This document shows, one piece after another, positions 27,101-38,828 of a stretch of 64,000 nt of DNA (position 1 is the stretch's first letter; each line of letters opens with the position of its first letter). The position numbers and the translations under genes are program-made. The stretch comes from Mansonella perstans (lineage: Eukaryota; Nematoda; Chromadorea; Rhabditida; Onchocercidae): contig JBAMDO010000580.1 in the NCBI GenBank assembly GCA_037074765.1, forward strand, positions 434,001 through 498,000, in the 5' to 3' direction. The notes beneath the pieces were generated by a model. The model saw only the letters and a program-made list of their open reading frames with translations, was not told where the DNA came from and searched no databases.

Positions 27101-29047
27101 AGAATAAAGTGATAATTTTTTTAGAGTTAATCAATAAAAGGAATCTTAAATCACAACTTAATAGTAGTAGTAAAGTAGTAGAAACTGCAGGATGTTTGTA
27201 TGCAGTATATATATATATATATAAGTTGTGATGATGATGATGATGAAGTAGACAAGCGCAAGCTTACATATGTCTCAAGAATTCGATTGCCGATAAGGCG
27301 ATTTGCCAAAGGACAGAACTCTTATCGACTAAAGCGCTTTGCTCACACTTTATCGAACTAAATGACTGACTTGGATGCAGAAAATCGAACCCAAAAATAA
27401 AACGATTTTCCAAAAGGAATAAAATAAATGAAAAAGAATGGAGCGATTGACGGGTCGATTCAATAATATATACATATACATATATATATGATGCGAGTGC
27501 AATTGGATGGACGACGAAAAGGATGGATGGAACGCTTTAAAAGTAAATAATCGATGCGTTTGCGCGAGCTCTTGCAAAGCTAAAAGCTTAGATAGCCTTG
27601 TAAAAGCAACTTACTATTTTTACTAGAGCAACGATCAACGCTTGACTCAGACTTAGCTCATAGCTCAGCTTAGCTTAGCTTAGCTTAGCTCAGCTCAGCT
27701 TAGCCAAGCCTACCTACCTATCTCCTCTGCTACAACTACAAGATGCCTATATTGAGCAATATCATTTCAAACTTGCTTCTCAAAATTCAATTCATTCAAT
27801 ATTAAAACTTTTGTCTTTATTTTTGCTTTTAGATTTAAAATGATCATCTTCATGCCTGGATGAACAAAATGATTCAATTGTTAAATTTCAACGTTATAAA
27901 TAAATAAACATATATATATGTATAAATAGTAATCTAATAATTATTCACACTAATAACATTTCTCAATAACACTATGAAGTTTGATGTCTTAACGATTTTC
28001 CAATTGTCATTCAAAAATAACCATAAAGATGATTGTTAAACATTTTAAAACATTTCAGAAACGAAATACTTTGAATATAAACATAATAATAATGAACATA
28101 ATATGCTTGCCTGTTAATGATTTCAATCTATCCAATAGACTTAACAAATTTAAAAAACAAATTGAATGAATTATAGATAAAAAGATGAAAAGAAAAAAAA
28201 TCCCCAATTATTAATTTTTGTCCAACTGATAACTTTTTTTTTACCGCAAATAGATGTGAATATTCGGCAAATAAAGATTAAATCAGCTTCTTGCTGCTTT
28301 TTGCTCTTTCTATAGTCGGATCATAACTCTTTTTGGAACGTTTTAATCAATGATGAAGCAGCTTTGCGTGACAGCTGAAAAAAAAAAAAAAAAAACAAAA
28401 ACAAACAAACAATTTTAAGTATGGAAAATTATAATCATAAATCGCTATACAAAATTAACGATTTTCAAAAAAATTGCTAGCAAATAAGAATGAATAACAT
28501 AATTGATTTACGTTTTCTTTTTATACTTTCTTGATTTGAATGTATCACATCATTTCATTGTAAACACTTATGTCAATATTTGTCCAACTTTTTGAGATCA
28601 TATTTATGCATTCATCCTTCTTTTTACTAACTTTTTTCCCATTCACTAGTGTGAATAATAATAGCATATATGCATCAGTTATATGAGCTTAGCATCTTTA
28701 ATATTTCAAATTTTTTCAATATTTGCAAGCTAGCATAGTAATTATCTAACATTAAATTAACTAATAAATAATATGTAAGCATTGATTATTCAAAAATCAA
28801 ATATAAATGAATTGATTTCAAGATTTGACTTTCTTAATAACATTGACTTGATGTTGATAATTAACATAATAATACTGTATAAAGATTCTGCTACAAAACT
28901 ATAAATAAACTGATTACCTACCTTATCAGCATATTTATAATAATTTTTGCTTTCAATAATTAACTGTTGATGAACTATTCCGCAATGATTCTCTCTTACA
29001 CCAACAATTGCCTGTACTTCTTCGTTTAAATTCTTCCGTAAAAGTTG
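18114..29047 (-). CDS. ceh-44: CUX/CASP-type CUT homeobox transcription factor
   Basis: Orthologue of CUX1/2. Solid in-phase exons from 5' to 3': 26044-25916, 25660-25535, 25352-25230, 25150-24969, 24748-24549, 23869-23751, 23562-23476, 23329-23210, 22846-22712, 22450-22291, 22178-22036, 21904-21755, 21612-21550, 21326-21108, 21014-20813, 20669-20530, 20230-20060, 19694-19371, 19134-18976, 18878-18786, 18281-18114 (stop). The 26044-24549 exons encode a coiled coil; its end aligns with the QADYEEVKKEL and LLLEKNRSLQSEN regions of CUX1/CASP. CUT1 is 22846-22291, CUT2 is 21326-20813 (with [18 protein letters not shown]), CUT3 is 20230-19371, and the homeodomain is 19134-18976 with helix 3 WFHNYR. 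Probable earlier exons: 29047-28922, 28374-28328, 26937-26857, 26401-26349, 26314-26263; the first two resemble the CUX1 N-terminus. The initiator exon is not found and one junction is unresolved. About 1,200 residues. Nuclear DNA-binding role known from the family. No CASP-type membrane exon seen. Confidence 0.93.
18976..19134 (-). other. ceh-44: Homeodomain exon of the CUX gene
   Basis: One 53-codon exon, phase 0 at both ends, covering most of the homeodomain. The recognition helix reads [14 protein letters not shown], with the His at position 50 typical of CUX proteins. Confidence 0.95.
27652..27706. repeat. AGCTT/AGCTC short tandem repeat
   Basis: About ten units of AGCTT or AGCTC in an intron of the CUX gene. 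A 37-base candidate exon on the minus strand (27651-27615) abuts it; it begins right after an AAG acceptor formed by the repeat edge and ends at GTAAGT. Confidence 0.85.
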
Positions 29048-30907
29048 CTAAAAAAAAAAGTTTTCGTAAAATGAGTGATAACGGAGCAACTTTATTGATC
29101 AACGATACTTCACGTAAGAATTTTGGATAAAGGAATGCCCTTTATCGATTAACGATGTAAAAGCCTATATGATAAGGTGACGATTACACAAGAACTGAAT
29201 TGAGTCAAAAAAAGGCGAGAAAGATCAGAAAGCACATACAAAAAGTGCGCATTTTTTTTTGATTTATTTGGGAACTCTCGGGTTTAATTCATTATTAGAT
29301 ATAAGCACCAGATAATAATATAATAATAATTTGCAAGTATATTATGCAATATTCTAGAAAACTTTTCTTTAATCATTAAATCATCTATCTCTCTACATAT
29401 TAATAAACTTAAAAAAACTTTATATGGATATTCAATATGATCAATAAATAATCGATAAAAAAAAAAGTATCAATTAAAATAAATTAAAATTAACGGATAC
29501 ATAACGGCACTCTTTAATTATATAGTTGAAATGTTAAAATGAGCAAAAAAAAAAAGGATGAAATAATGATGAGATCAGTAACTATGGTATATAACATAAA
29601 ATAAGCCAATAGTTTTGAGAAGTGTGTGCAAGCTTAGATGCATTTTATTCCAGTCAGTTAGTTAACCAACCATTTCCGTAAGTATGATGGTTTTTGGAGC
29701 CTCATCGAAAATCGATCTGTCACATGGGGCCTTCATTTTTCAGACAACAACAACAACAACATTTTATGATTTGATTCTACGATAAAAATAACAATTCTTT
29801 CTCATCTACGACTTCTTCATATAACCAAAACTCTATGTTGACCACTACACTAAATTGAACCTTTTCGAGCGCGCAACAACAAATAGACACGCACGCATAC
29901 ACATACAGACATCCACGGATACAGCGATATATATACGTACATCATCATTAAATAAATCAATTTATTGATATTGATTTATCTAATATGAACTCAGTAATTA
30001 ACGTTATTGAAAGGTTATTTCAAATACATTCCAAAGATTACTTCAACACAAAAAACATTCATCATGCTTTTTTAATAATTCAAAAATTTTTTTTTTTTTT
30101 TTTCCAAAACATATAATTTTTTTAGTGCATTTTGTCATAAATGCATACATAATTATCGATATTGCCAAATGAAGAATGAACAAAAACATAAGTATTAATC
30201 TAGATACTTCATATATCTGATATGAGTCAAATTTTTCGTAGAACAGATCAAATTTATAAGTTATTCATAAAATGGTATTAACTATGTTTACATAATACAG
30301 GCAAAACATTTTTTCCAAAAAATAGTTACAAACATACATTTTAGAAATGAATTTCACTTCTCTTTTGTATTTTAAAAAAAAAGAGGTGGGATTGATTTTA
30401 ATTGATTTAATTGATTGATTAACCTTTGATTTTAAAAGGTTGCTCAACTAGCTACATTTTGCTCGTTAACCTTTCTCTCCTTATACAATTTCAAAAATCA
30501 TTCAGTCATTATTTCATATTTTTCCACTTCAACTTTTGATCTTCATATTTTTTCTATCAATTTGAATTAATAAAAAATTTAGTGACTGAATGTAATAATC
30601 AAAATTGAAAATTATGAAATGATAAATATGCATAAATCGAATTCTTTAAACATCTTTCATTTATTTCATTTATCTATTAAGATAAGGAGAGATTGAAGTA
30701 AAAGAATGAAAGCTGAAATGTTATTAACACAACTTGCTCAGCTACAAAGTCCACTTAATGCAGTACTGTGTACCTGCAAGTATCTAAAATCGATTTGCAT
30801 CATCTCTTTGTCACATTTCCCAACTCTTTCACATTTTGTGTATCTATTGTCATATCATTTTCTAAAGTAACAAATTCGATTTACCCACCGTTTCAAATAC
30901 TACTTTC

Positions 30908-30939
<32 letters not shown>

Positions 30940-31605
30940 GATCAATAAAAAATTCAAGAACTGAAGGCATGATAAGAAATGTTTTCAAGAATTTGATAAA
31001 AATGTTGATTTCTATGATTTCTACTTTGATTATATTTTAAATACAAATTAATATGCTCTAAAAATAATAATGATGTGAATAAGGAAGGTAACTTTACTAG
31101 CAATTCTAGCAATTCCTATACTAATTACTTTCTAAAGCTTAATTAAAATATAGAATTCGCTTCAAATGTTAAGAAGATCAAAATATTGATCAAGGGGAGG
31201 AAAAAAAAAACCACACAGCATTACCGTACTTACATTACCGTACTTGTAAGCCGCTACTATATACAGTTTTCGGTATGCTATAATTTGTATTGTAATAGTA
31301 TCGATTTAAATCGATCATTTTAACAACAATTTTTTAGAACTGGTAGGCCATTCCAAATATCTAGGCAGTATTGTTACTATAGATTATTGTAAGCTCTACG
31401 TTTATTGAATTTCTTCCATGTCAGCATGAATATCGCTTATTATTATACTACATTTCCGTCTACTTCCATTTACTAATACATAAAAATTGAAATAAATTCT
31501 AAAGAAACTGCGATAATTTGTTAAATGACCTCTAACTTGACTTCTAACTAGTATTTCAAAATTAGAACAGAAAAGTTTACAGCAGTACACACGGTAACAC
31601 ATTAC
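29048..31605. other. No gene recognised between CUX exons and candidate exon
   Basis: AT-rich with homopolymer runs. The first exon of the CUX gene should lie here or further upstream on the minus strand, but no ATG exon with the expected Trp/Phe-Asp start was identified. Confidence 0.4.
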
Positions 31606-31696
31606 CAAAAATCATTGTGGCATCGGGCGGTGTGCCAACGACTACTAGCGAAAGTTTCTTGATCAGCCGATCAATATGTGCAGCAATGCTCTGCAA
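31606..31696 (-). other. Candidate coding exon, gene unassigned
   Basis: GC-richer segment bounded by a TATAG acceptor and a GTAATG donor. It reads 30 open codons containing AAHIDRLIKKLSLVVVGTPP. It is on the same strand and upstream of the CUX exons, but its phase-1 end does not fit the phase-0 start of the 29047-28922 exon, and it does not look like the CUX1 N-terminus. A segment ending at the GTAAGT near 31765 (open frame with EIIANLIDKSDQK) may be a neighbouring exon, but the phases disagree. Confidence 0.3.
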
Positions 31697-32030
31697 CTAT
31701 AGATCGATCTACTTCACCGCTATGAGATGCATTGAGTCTACTAAAAAGGTGTCCATGATAACTTACATCTTCTGATCAGATTTATCAATTAAATTGGCAA
31801 TAATTTCGAAAAATTAGTAGGAAAATTTTGTATATGTCTAAGATTTGAGAAAATCATTTCTCTCTCTCTGAACAGTTTAAGTAATGAATGAGTAATTAAA
31901 ATGATTTATCATTGTATTCAATTTTGTAGCTGATGTAAAATGAATGTCATCTGTGCCACACATTTTAAAATAATAAAAATATATGAAACGTTTAAATCAT
32001 ATGAAAAAACGATGAGAACATTTTTAGAAA

Positions 32031-32036
32031 TTTATT
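32031..32036 (-). terminator. Candidate polyadenylation signal of NDUFA8
   Basis: TTTATT on plus reads AATAAA on minus, about 84 bases past the stop codon. Confidence 0.45.
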
Positions 32037-32119
32037 ACGGAAAACATTCTATAAACATATGTTCATTTTATACAAAAAGATTTATACAAAAAAAAAGAAA
32101 GCACGCAACTATGACCAAT

Positions 32120-33455
32120 TTATATATCGAAGAAACTGTAGCGTTGTTTTTCGTAAGCACGACTATCTTCACGTAAGTGGTAATCATCTGGTAATTCTGC
32201 CAATACTTTCGCAGCTTCAGCTTTATAATCTCGTGTGTAATGTGCTGAAAAGCATGGTAAAAAATTATAGTCAAACTAGTAACAAAGTGTTAAAATCAAT
32301 CCCGACGACAACTGAAAGCTATAAAGCCATTAAAGGATTGCCAGAAAAGAAAATAAGTGTATTCTGTGTCTTTGATAAAAATAATTTAAATTAGTTAATT
32401 AATTGTTATTTGCTGAATTCCTTTTGCGTCTGCAAATCCATTTCAATAATCACTGGAAAGATTTTTGTTTTTGCTATTTCAACACATTGCAATGCCAATC
32501 TATAGTTTTTTTGCTCAAGAATAGTGTTTAAAATAAATAGACCAGGTAAGTAATTAAACAATTTTTTGACTTGAATATAAACATAAATGAACAAATGAAC
32601 TGAAACATCGTTGTAATCACCGTGTTTTGGAAAAGATGCATTGTGCACATGCAATTTACTGAAATATCCAACTCTTGGTCGAGTGATGTTCAAATTTTCT
32701 TCCACGCAAATATCCAAACGACGTTGTTGCTCGCGACAACTGTAACTCTGTTATTATTAGCGCTATTCTTTAGTTAACGAAAAAGTTTGCAAGTTAAAAA
32801 AATTCTAAAAATAAAGTGGTATGCAGCTGCTGCAATTATACTTTAAAATGCTCTTGAAACCCGAAACTCATATATATATATATATAGCCCAAATTATCAC
32901 TCAAATGCGAAGCACGATTCCAACCATAGAAATCAATAAGAACAAACGGTGTAATATAAAGTTTGGAAGTTTGATGATCAATACAATTAGCATAACGATC
33001 GACGTTTTCACTGCAAACTTTTTTCAGTGATTGTAAGAATTTAATACCACAAGCAGTAAGAGTTCGACCTTCTTTTAGTGAAAGACGTGGATCTTCCGTT
33101 TCTTGTCGACGCAACATAAAATCCTGCAAATATAAACATACAGCATAATACCTCTTCTAAAATACAAAAAAACAAAAATAAAAAATAATAGCCAAAAATA
33201 ATAATAATAGTTCATAGGCGACTATAGCCAATTCATCTTTAATTTTAAAAGGAAAATTTTTTTTTGAAATGATGATTTGAATTGAAATTAATATTCATTT
33301 TAACATTTAACGTTGAAAAGACGAACCTTAACTTCATTTTCACATGCTTTATGCATGTATGGTATAACAGCTTTAAAGTAAGGCGTTGAAAGAGTAATTT
33401 CATGAGGTACTGTTAGCTCCTCGTCTGAGGGCATCGGCGTATTTTTGGTTAACAT
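32120..33455 (-). CDS. NDUFA8: NADH dehydrogenase alpha subcomplex subunit 8 (complex I)
   Basis: Exons 33455-33327, 33123-32948, 32739-32621 and 32244-32120 join in phase to 182 residues (human protein 172). It is an accessory subunit of mitochondrial complex I that faces the intermembrane space and is imported by the MIA40 disulfide relay, as known for the family. The sequence matches in order: the N-terminal helix, FMLxRxExxDPR, and CIDxxxxxL near residues 90-98. The second twin CX9C unit is intact (C80/C90 and C103/C113). In the first, C38 and C68 remain, but the two inner positions are Arg48 and Ser58 instead of Cys. The C-terminus YSFFDI is nematode-like by inference. The gene lies upstream of ceh-44 on the same strand and diverges from the PDZ gene. 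Confidence 0.92.
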
Positions 33456-34172
33456 CCCTTTAAAATGAGATTACTGATATGCAAATTACAACAAATGTCA
33501 CCATATCACTTTATCAGTAACAAACAACAGCTTGTTAAACTCCTAGACAAAAATACTCCCATCCATATCACATTACCCATCACCTGTCAGTACCCACTTT
33601 CCCGACATCTCATGCAGCAGTATAATGAAAATATTGGTCTCACAGAAAGATACGGAAATAACTTTTACGTTCTTCCTGCCAGGGTCACTGATACTATGTT
33701 TAGTTGACAAGATTATATGACCCACTACCTCATTAATAACTGATAATCAATTGGAAAACGCAGTAGTCTAAAAGTCGGAGTTATTGGGCAGATCATTCCG
33801 GAATTTCAACGCTTTGACGAGTTATATTAAAATAATTATTTTATCTCAATGAAAGATTCTCAAAACAATTGATAAAATACAAAAATCTTTTAAAACTTAA
33901 TTTCTATGCATATTTAAATTTTATTTTGTACTACTAAAAATTACACATTGTTTTCTATTCAAATTGCTTGCCAGGTGGGTCGAGTGTTAAGTTATTTTCG
34001 TCGAAGTTTGTCAGCCACAATGTTTTAATTGGATTTTGCTATTATTTAATCGAAACGTTTGATTAAAATAAAATTTGAAATTTCAAAGGACTGAAATATT
34101 TCTGGACAGATTTAAATAATCAAAAAAAAAAAGCTTTGGAAAACACAACTGCAATGCCAAAATTGTTAACAG
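33456..34172. promoter_or_regulatory. Divergent intergenic region NDUFA8 / PDZ gene
   Basis: About 720 bases between two start codons pointing away from each other. Any promoter for either gene must lie here or in a leader intron. An 80-codon frame at 33465-33707 (+) has no family match and is not called. No specific factor site was recognised. Confidence 0.4.
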
Positions 34173-36383
34173 ATGAAGGCATTTCAAATTTTGCGGAATG
34201 CACGGAGCATATCACCATCATCGTCACAAGCGAAATCATCGAATAATGAACCATCGAACAGTAAAGATAGAGCCGTCAGTAGCAATAATTTAAAAAAAAG
34301 ACAACAACCACCTCATCACAGATCACTATTGCCACAGTTTAAAACAGCTATAGAAAAGTCTAGGAGAACCAAAGTGATTTCAGATCAAAAGCATCCTGTT
34401 GATCAAAAGATTAAGAAATCGATAACATCGCCAAAGACTTGGTAATTCTATTCTGAAAGTTTCGTTTCTTTAATTATCAAATTTTTTAGTAATCTATGTA
34501 AAAAGTTCGAAATTATTATTGAAGTAAAGTCATCCGTATTAAACAGGAAATAAAAAGTTTCAGTATAGAAACAAAGCATGAGAAAAGCATACCCTCATCA
34601 AAAGTTCAAATTCCACAAATACAAAATAACCTTGGATTTCCGTGTGAATTACCCAATGACCTTGTTTCGGATGTAGATATACAAGCAAAGTTTGATCGGA
34701 AGGATAAAAAAGTGAGTTCTTCCATCATCTTTTTATCCTACTCTTATTATTTTCTTTTAAAGATTCGAAAATCGATCAATAATTGCGTCATATTTTAAAA
34801 ATTTCAGAACTGATCTAGACAAACAAATTATCTTTTAAACCATAATGATGTTTCAGTGAAGTAATTAAGCACGAAATTATTCAAAAATTGCTTCAAAAAC
34901 TGCTTCGTGGGTCATCTTATCTTTCAGGTGGGCATCAGTATAACCAAGTCGCTGCTTATTGTTAGAATAGAGGAATATTCAATATTTTATGGAAAGTTGA
35001 AAATATGCGATTTCTTAACGCATCTCGAAGATGAACCAATTACTAGTAAAAAGGAATTCTATGAAAAACTGAAGCTGTTGCAAGATGTTGGCAAAGAGGT
35101 TGTGAGCCATCACAAATTTGCCAATCCTAATTTTTCTTCATGTTAAAAGTGAAGTATATTTCCTATTTCAGTTCAATTTGAGGCTCCGGAGGCCATTGTG
35201 GAACACTCCAGCTACTAGATTACCGAAAGGTTATGATCGCGCACCGGGATATAGTTATATTCGCGGTTTGATGATCCTTTATCCGGGCGGTAATCTGGGA
35301 ATGAACATCAAATCTTATAATAATAAAGTTTGCTTCTTTATTGACTATCGATTGAAGCGCATGTTTTATGAAATTATTTCATGAATCCTTCGAGAAATAT
35401 TAGAAATTTTTTCAAGCATACGGAAAACATTTCGAAAAATTTTTTTAGAGAAGATCTTACGTTTATAAATTGCAGTTAGACTTAATCCTGGAAACTTGGA
35501 AGCATAAAACGTTGTTGTTCAACTTTTCAATGAATTCAACAGTGGTGCTGTTTTCTTTATCCACGATTTAATGGTTCATTTCAGGTATATGTAACGAGTA
35601 CAGATCAGATGAGTATAGCATCAGCTGCTTGCTTGATGGGTGACTGTATTGTAGATGTAGATGGCACACCGGTTATGTCAACTTTATCATGTGGTGAACG
35701 AGTCATTTCTGGACTCAAAAATCGCAAATTTGTACGGTCATGTATTCTTACAAGTAATTCTTTAATTATGTATATGAAACTCAAATTTTTAAATAAAAAA
35801 TTTTGGCAGGTACTGATGACAATTGAGAGAGCGGTAGATGTGCAGGCTATAAGTGTCGTTAAATTTGTGCTACTTGTTGAAAAAGTTCCCGAGAAAGATC
35901 CCAGGTATTAAATGTTCTGAGACTGATTTTTGTTCGCTTCTTTATATAGAAATTCACCCAATTTTAAAATACTAATTAATGGTATTTCTTTAAATTTTTA
36001 AAATTTATGTAAATAGGATGGCCCAAGATACTACTAAGATCGGTTTGGATGAAGCGAAAAAAATTCAGCAAAATGCTCTTCCAACAATTTTGAAAAGCAT
36101 TTATCGTGGCAAGCACAGACATGGACAAAAGTATTTTTTTTCATTGACTGCCGTTTACGTTCACGTTTCACGTTTCGCACAGTTTATTCGATCTTCATAC
36201 TCTATTTGTTATATTACATTAATTAACAATATCCATTCATCAAAAATTCCAATTTCCAGACGTTTGGTGATCGACGAGATGTCGACGTTTACGCCGATTG
36301 GTGCCGATCCTTTTAATCCATTGCTGATGCAGGCGGTACCGCCAAAAAAGATGGGCGCCGTACATACCAGCAAATTAAGTTAA
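34173..36383 (+). CDS. PDZ-domain protein, nematode type
   Basis: Eight exons join in phase: 34173-34441, 34564-34711, 34928-35098, 35172-35327, 35585-35731, 35810-35904, 36017-36130 and 36260-36383, giving 407 residues. The ATG follows a TTAACAG acceptor, so trans-splicing is possible. Residues 1-90 are basic, Ser-rich and probably disordered. A weak PDZ-like fold may cover about 140-200 (GISITKSLLIVRI, then LEDEPI). A clearer PDZ spans about 225-320: GLMILYPGGNLGMNIKS with NLGM as the carboxylate-binding loop, then GDCIVDVDGTPV and a closing strand VLMTIERAV. The tail carries STFTPIGADPFNP and no membrane segment. A scaffold role is inferred from PDZ only; the ligand is unknown. Confidence 0.82.
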
Positions 36384-36859
36384 GTGAATATTCAGACACC
36401 TGTACAACGAAAGATTGATCATTGTTCAACAAAATGAAGTGATCCTCTATCCCCAATCCCATCCTTTTATACCCTAACGTAATTTTGAACGTGTTACACA
36501 CAATGTGATTTATTTTCTGGACGTGTAAGCTTACTTCGAATGCTTCGAATTAAAAAGTCGGAAATTCAGTAATTCAGATTACACGTGTATTTGCTTAAAA
36601 TCTTGGCTGAAACTGCAATTAAGAATTGTATGAAGTATTGATACTTACTTAAAGCAAAGAGCCTATCAATGTGTTTGTATCAATCCATAAAGTAAGAAAC
36701 TTGATTTCTTATTATCTCAAAACAGGCGTCGTATTGTTGAAGCAGTAAAAACTCAACATTTTCAATCCATATAAGTAATTAAACGTGTAATTCTTGCACA
36801 TTTCGTCAATTTCTTTGTTGACCTCAAATATTAATCGCACTGGAAATTGCATGAAATCA

Positions 36860-36935
36860 AATCGCTAGGATAGCAAATCGTTCAGAAATCGCTAGGATAG
36901 CAAATTGCTCAGAAATCGCTAGGATGGCAAATTGC
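36860..36935. repeat. Three-copy 31-bp direct repeat
   Basis: The unit AATCGCTAGGATAGCAAAT with a short variable tail occurs three times in a row, about 480 bases past the PDZ gene stop and just before an AATAAA. Confidence 0.85.
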
Positions 36936-36947
36936 ACATATTGCTGA

Positions 36948-36953
36948 AATAAA
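36948..36953 (+). terminator. Candidate polyadenylation signal of the PDZ gene
   Basis: AATAAA about 565 bases after the stop, immediately after the 31-bp triplet repeat. Confidence 0.3.
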
Positions 36954-38828
36954 TTTTATTTTAGAAGGCATTCTCTTCATGTTCGACAACTATTATTTTA
37001 GCTCTCCAATTCCATTAGAAACTTCCTGCATTACTAATAAAAGTCAAGTTCATATTTGAATTTTCTATATATTTCTTAAAGCCACTTATTCTTGCTATTT
37101 TCTGGTAATTATCTGAAATCAGAACCCCCCAAAAAAAAAAGAAATGCTTATCATGATGGAAAAAACCTGGCATCAAATGCAGAAAAATCTAAAATGGAAT
37201 ATTGATTTTATTTTTTTCAACAAATTCGAAAGTATTTGAATTAAAAATGATCAATATTTTAAAATGATATATTTGCACAGCCTAGTTTAATCATCAAGTT
37301 ATCATCCATGAGCCCTCGTTAAGCACTCAGCACATTTATTGATCCAGACCTGATTACTTCAGAGAAAGGGAAAATTTTAATCCTCTCAAAGTGGATGAAA
37401 AGCTATGAACACTTATTCAAAAGAAAGCGCTCAGCAGTGGAACGATAAAACAGACTTGATTCTTTCTAAATTCGTTCTAATCAAAATCGTTTAATAATTG
37501 CTTTCGACTGTTTCTCCTTAAAGTTATTCTATACTACAGTTTTCAGCAAAATCACCACACTATTAGTCAGAAAGCTGCAAAAAATTGAACTGAAATTAAG
37601 ATGACTCATTGATCATTACAAGTATTTTACTAGTCAGTGAAAAAAATTCTTGATGAAAAAATTTCAGTAATACACCGTATGTGATCTTCCCGCAAAACAA
37701 ATGAATGAAACAATGAGAAAACTTGAGTAGCGGTACAAACGTGTGAACGTGTGCATTTTTTTGAACGTGTGCGTTCACACGCTAACATGCGTGAAATAAA
37801 TTTGTCAGCTTATTTATCCTAACTCAATACTTTGTTGCTTGCTTTAAAAACAATTTTTTTGAGAGACATTTATCGTTAAAAAAATTGACAAATTAAGTTC
37901 AAATTTTTTTACAGATTAAGTTTAAATTAATCAAAAGTAGCTAAAATAAACAAAAGGAAAATATTTGAAATTAAAGGAAAGCAAGCTTTGCGATAATAAG
38001 GACATAAGGAATGATAGGAATAAATGAAAAAAACGGAGGGATGAATGCATTTCAAATAGTTCTAAAAAGAATTCAGTAGTTGTAGAAACTCATATATGAA
38101 AGGAACAATGCCTACATATCAATTCGGAATAAAAGGAAACCTTTTTGGTGATGTACCAAAGACCAAACCATTCTTCAAAGTCAAGTAATAAGATTTTTGC
38201 ATGTGGTACTTCTTCAATGTGGAAATTAAAAACATCATGTAAGAAATTTGTGTCAATAAACTGGAAAATGGATTGTACTAATTAGCAATAACAAATCGAA
38301 TGATATTCCAGCAAACATAAAAAAAAGGAAATAAAAGTATTCGAAATAATTGCCAAATATTTATTTCTCATCTTAAATCTCCGACACAGTTTTCGGATAT
38401 CCTCAAGTCCAACTGTATGTGCTTTGCGAATGAAGTTTTGAGAAAGATTTTTACCTAAGTTTGTTACAGAAGCGCTGATGACTGAGAAGATTTATGTGGC
38501 GATAAGCAAATCTGACTTGGATGAAGTTCAACAAGCACTAGAATTACAACCCTATCTGGCATTACGATTCAATCCCTGGTAATCGATAACTTTTAATTGG
38601 AGATGTCTAATATAGAATTTGAAAATTTGCAATGAACACAGCAAACAAAAAAATCATGTAATTCCTAGCCTTCAAGACTGCGAAGTAACATTTATAACCG
38701 AAGCAGAAAATTAATGTATTCACTTACAATAAACAAAATAATGACAAATAAAAGAACTATTTACAATGAAAAAATTAATTTGCGTTAAAATTAACAATAC
38801 AAGTAAAACATATTTTTCCGGACACTGC
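36954..38828. other. Convergent intergenic stretch
   Basis: Lies between the 3' ends of the PDZ gene (+) and the coiled-coil gene (-). Nothing recognised beyond A/T-rich DNA and a short GTGTGAACGTGTGCATT palindrome-like cluster near 37740-37790. Confidence 0.45.

Noticed and set aside
31200..31260. Duplicated CATTACCGTACTT as a possible regulatory site
   Set aside because: Only two short copies; no known factor motif recognised.
32406..32717. 103-codon minus-strand frame in NDUFA8
   Set aside because: Only its first part (to 32621) is exon 3; the rest reads through the donor into the intron. The true last exon is 32244-32120.
33465..33707. 80-codon plus-strand frame beside NDUFA8
   Set aside because: Lies in the divergent promoter region, with no homology pattern or splice signals.
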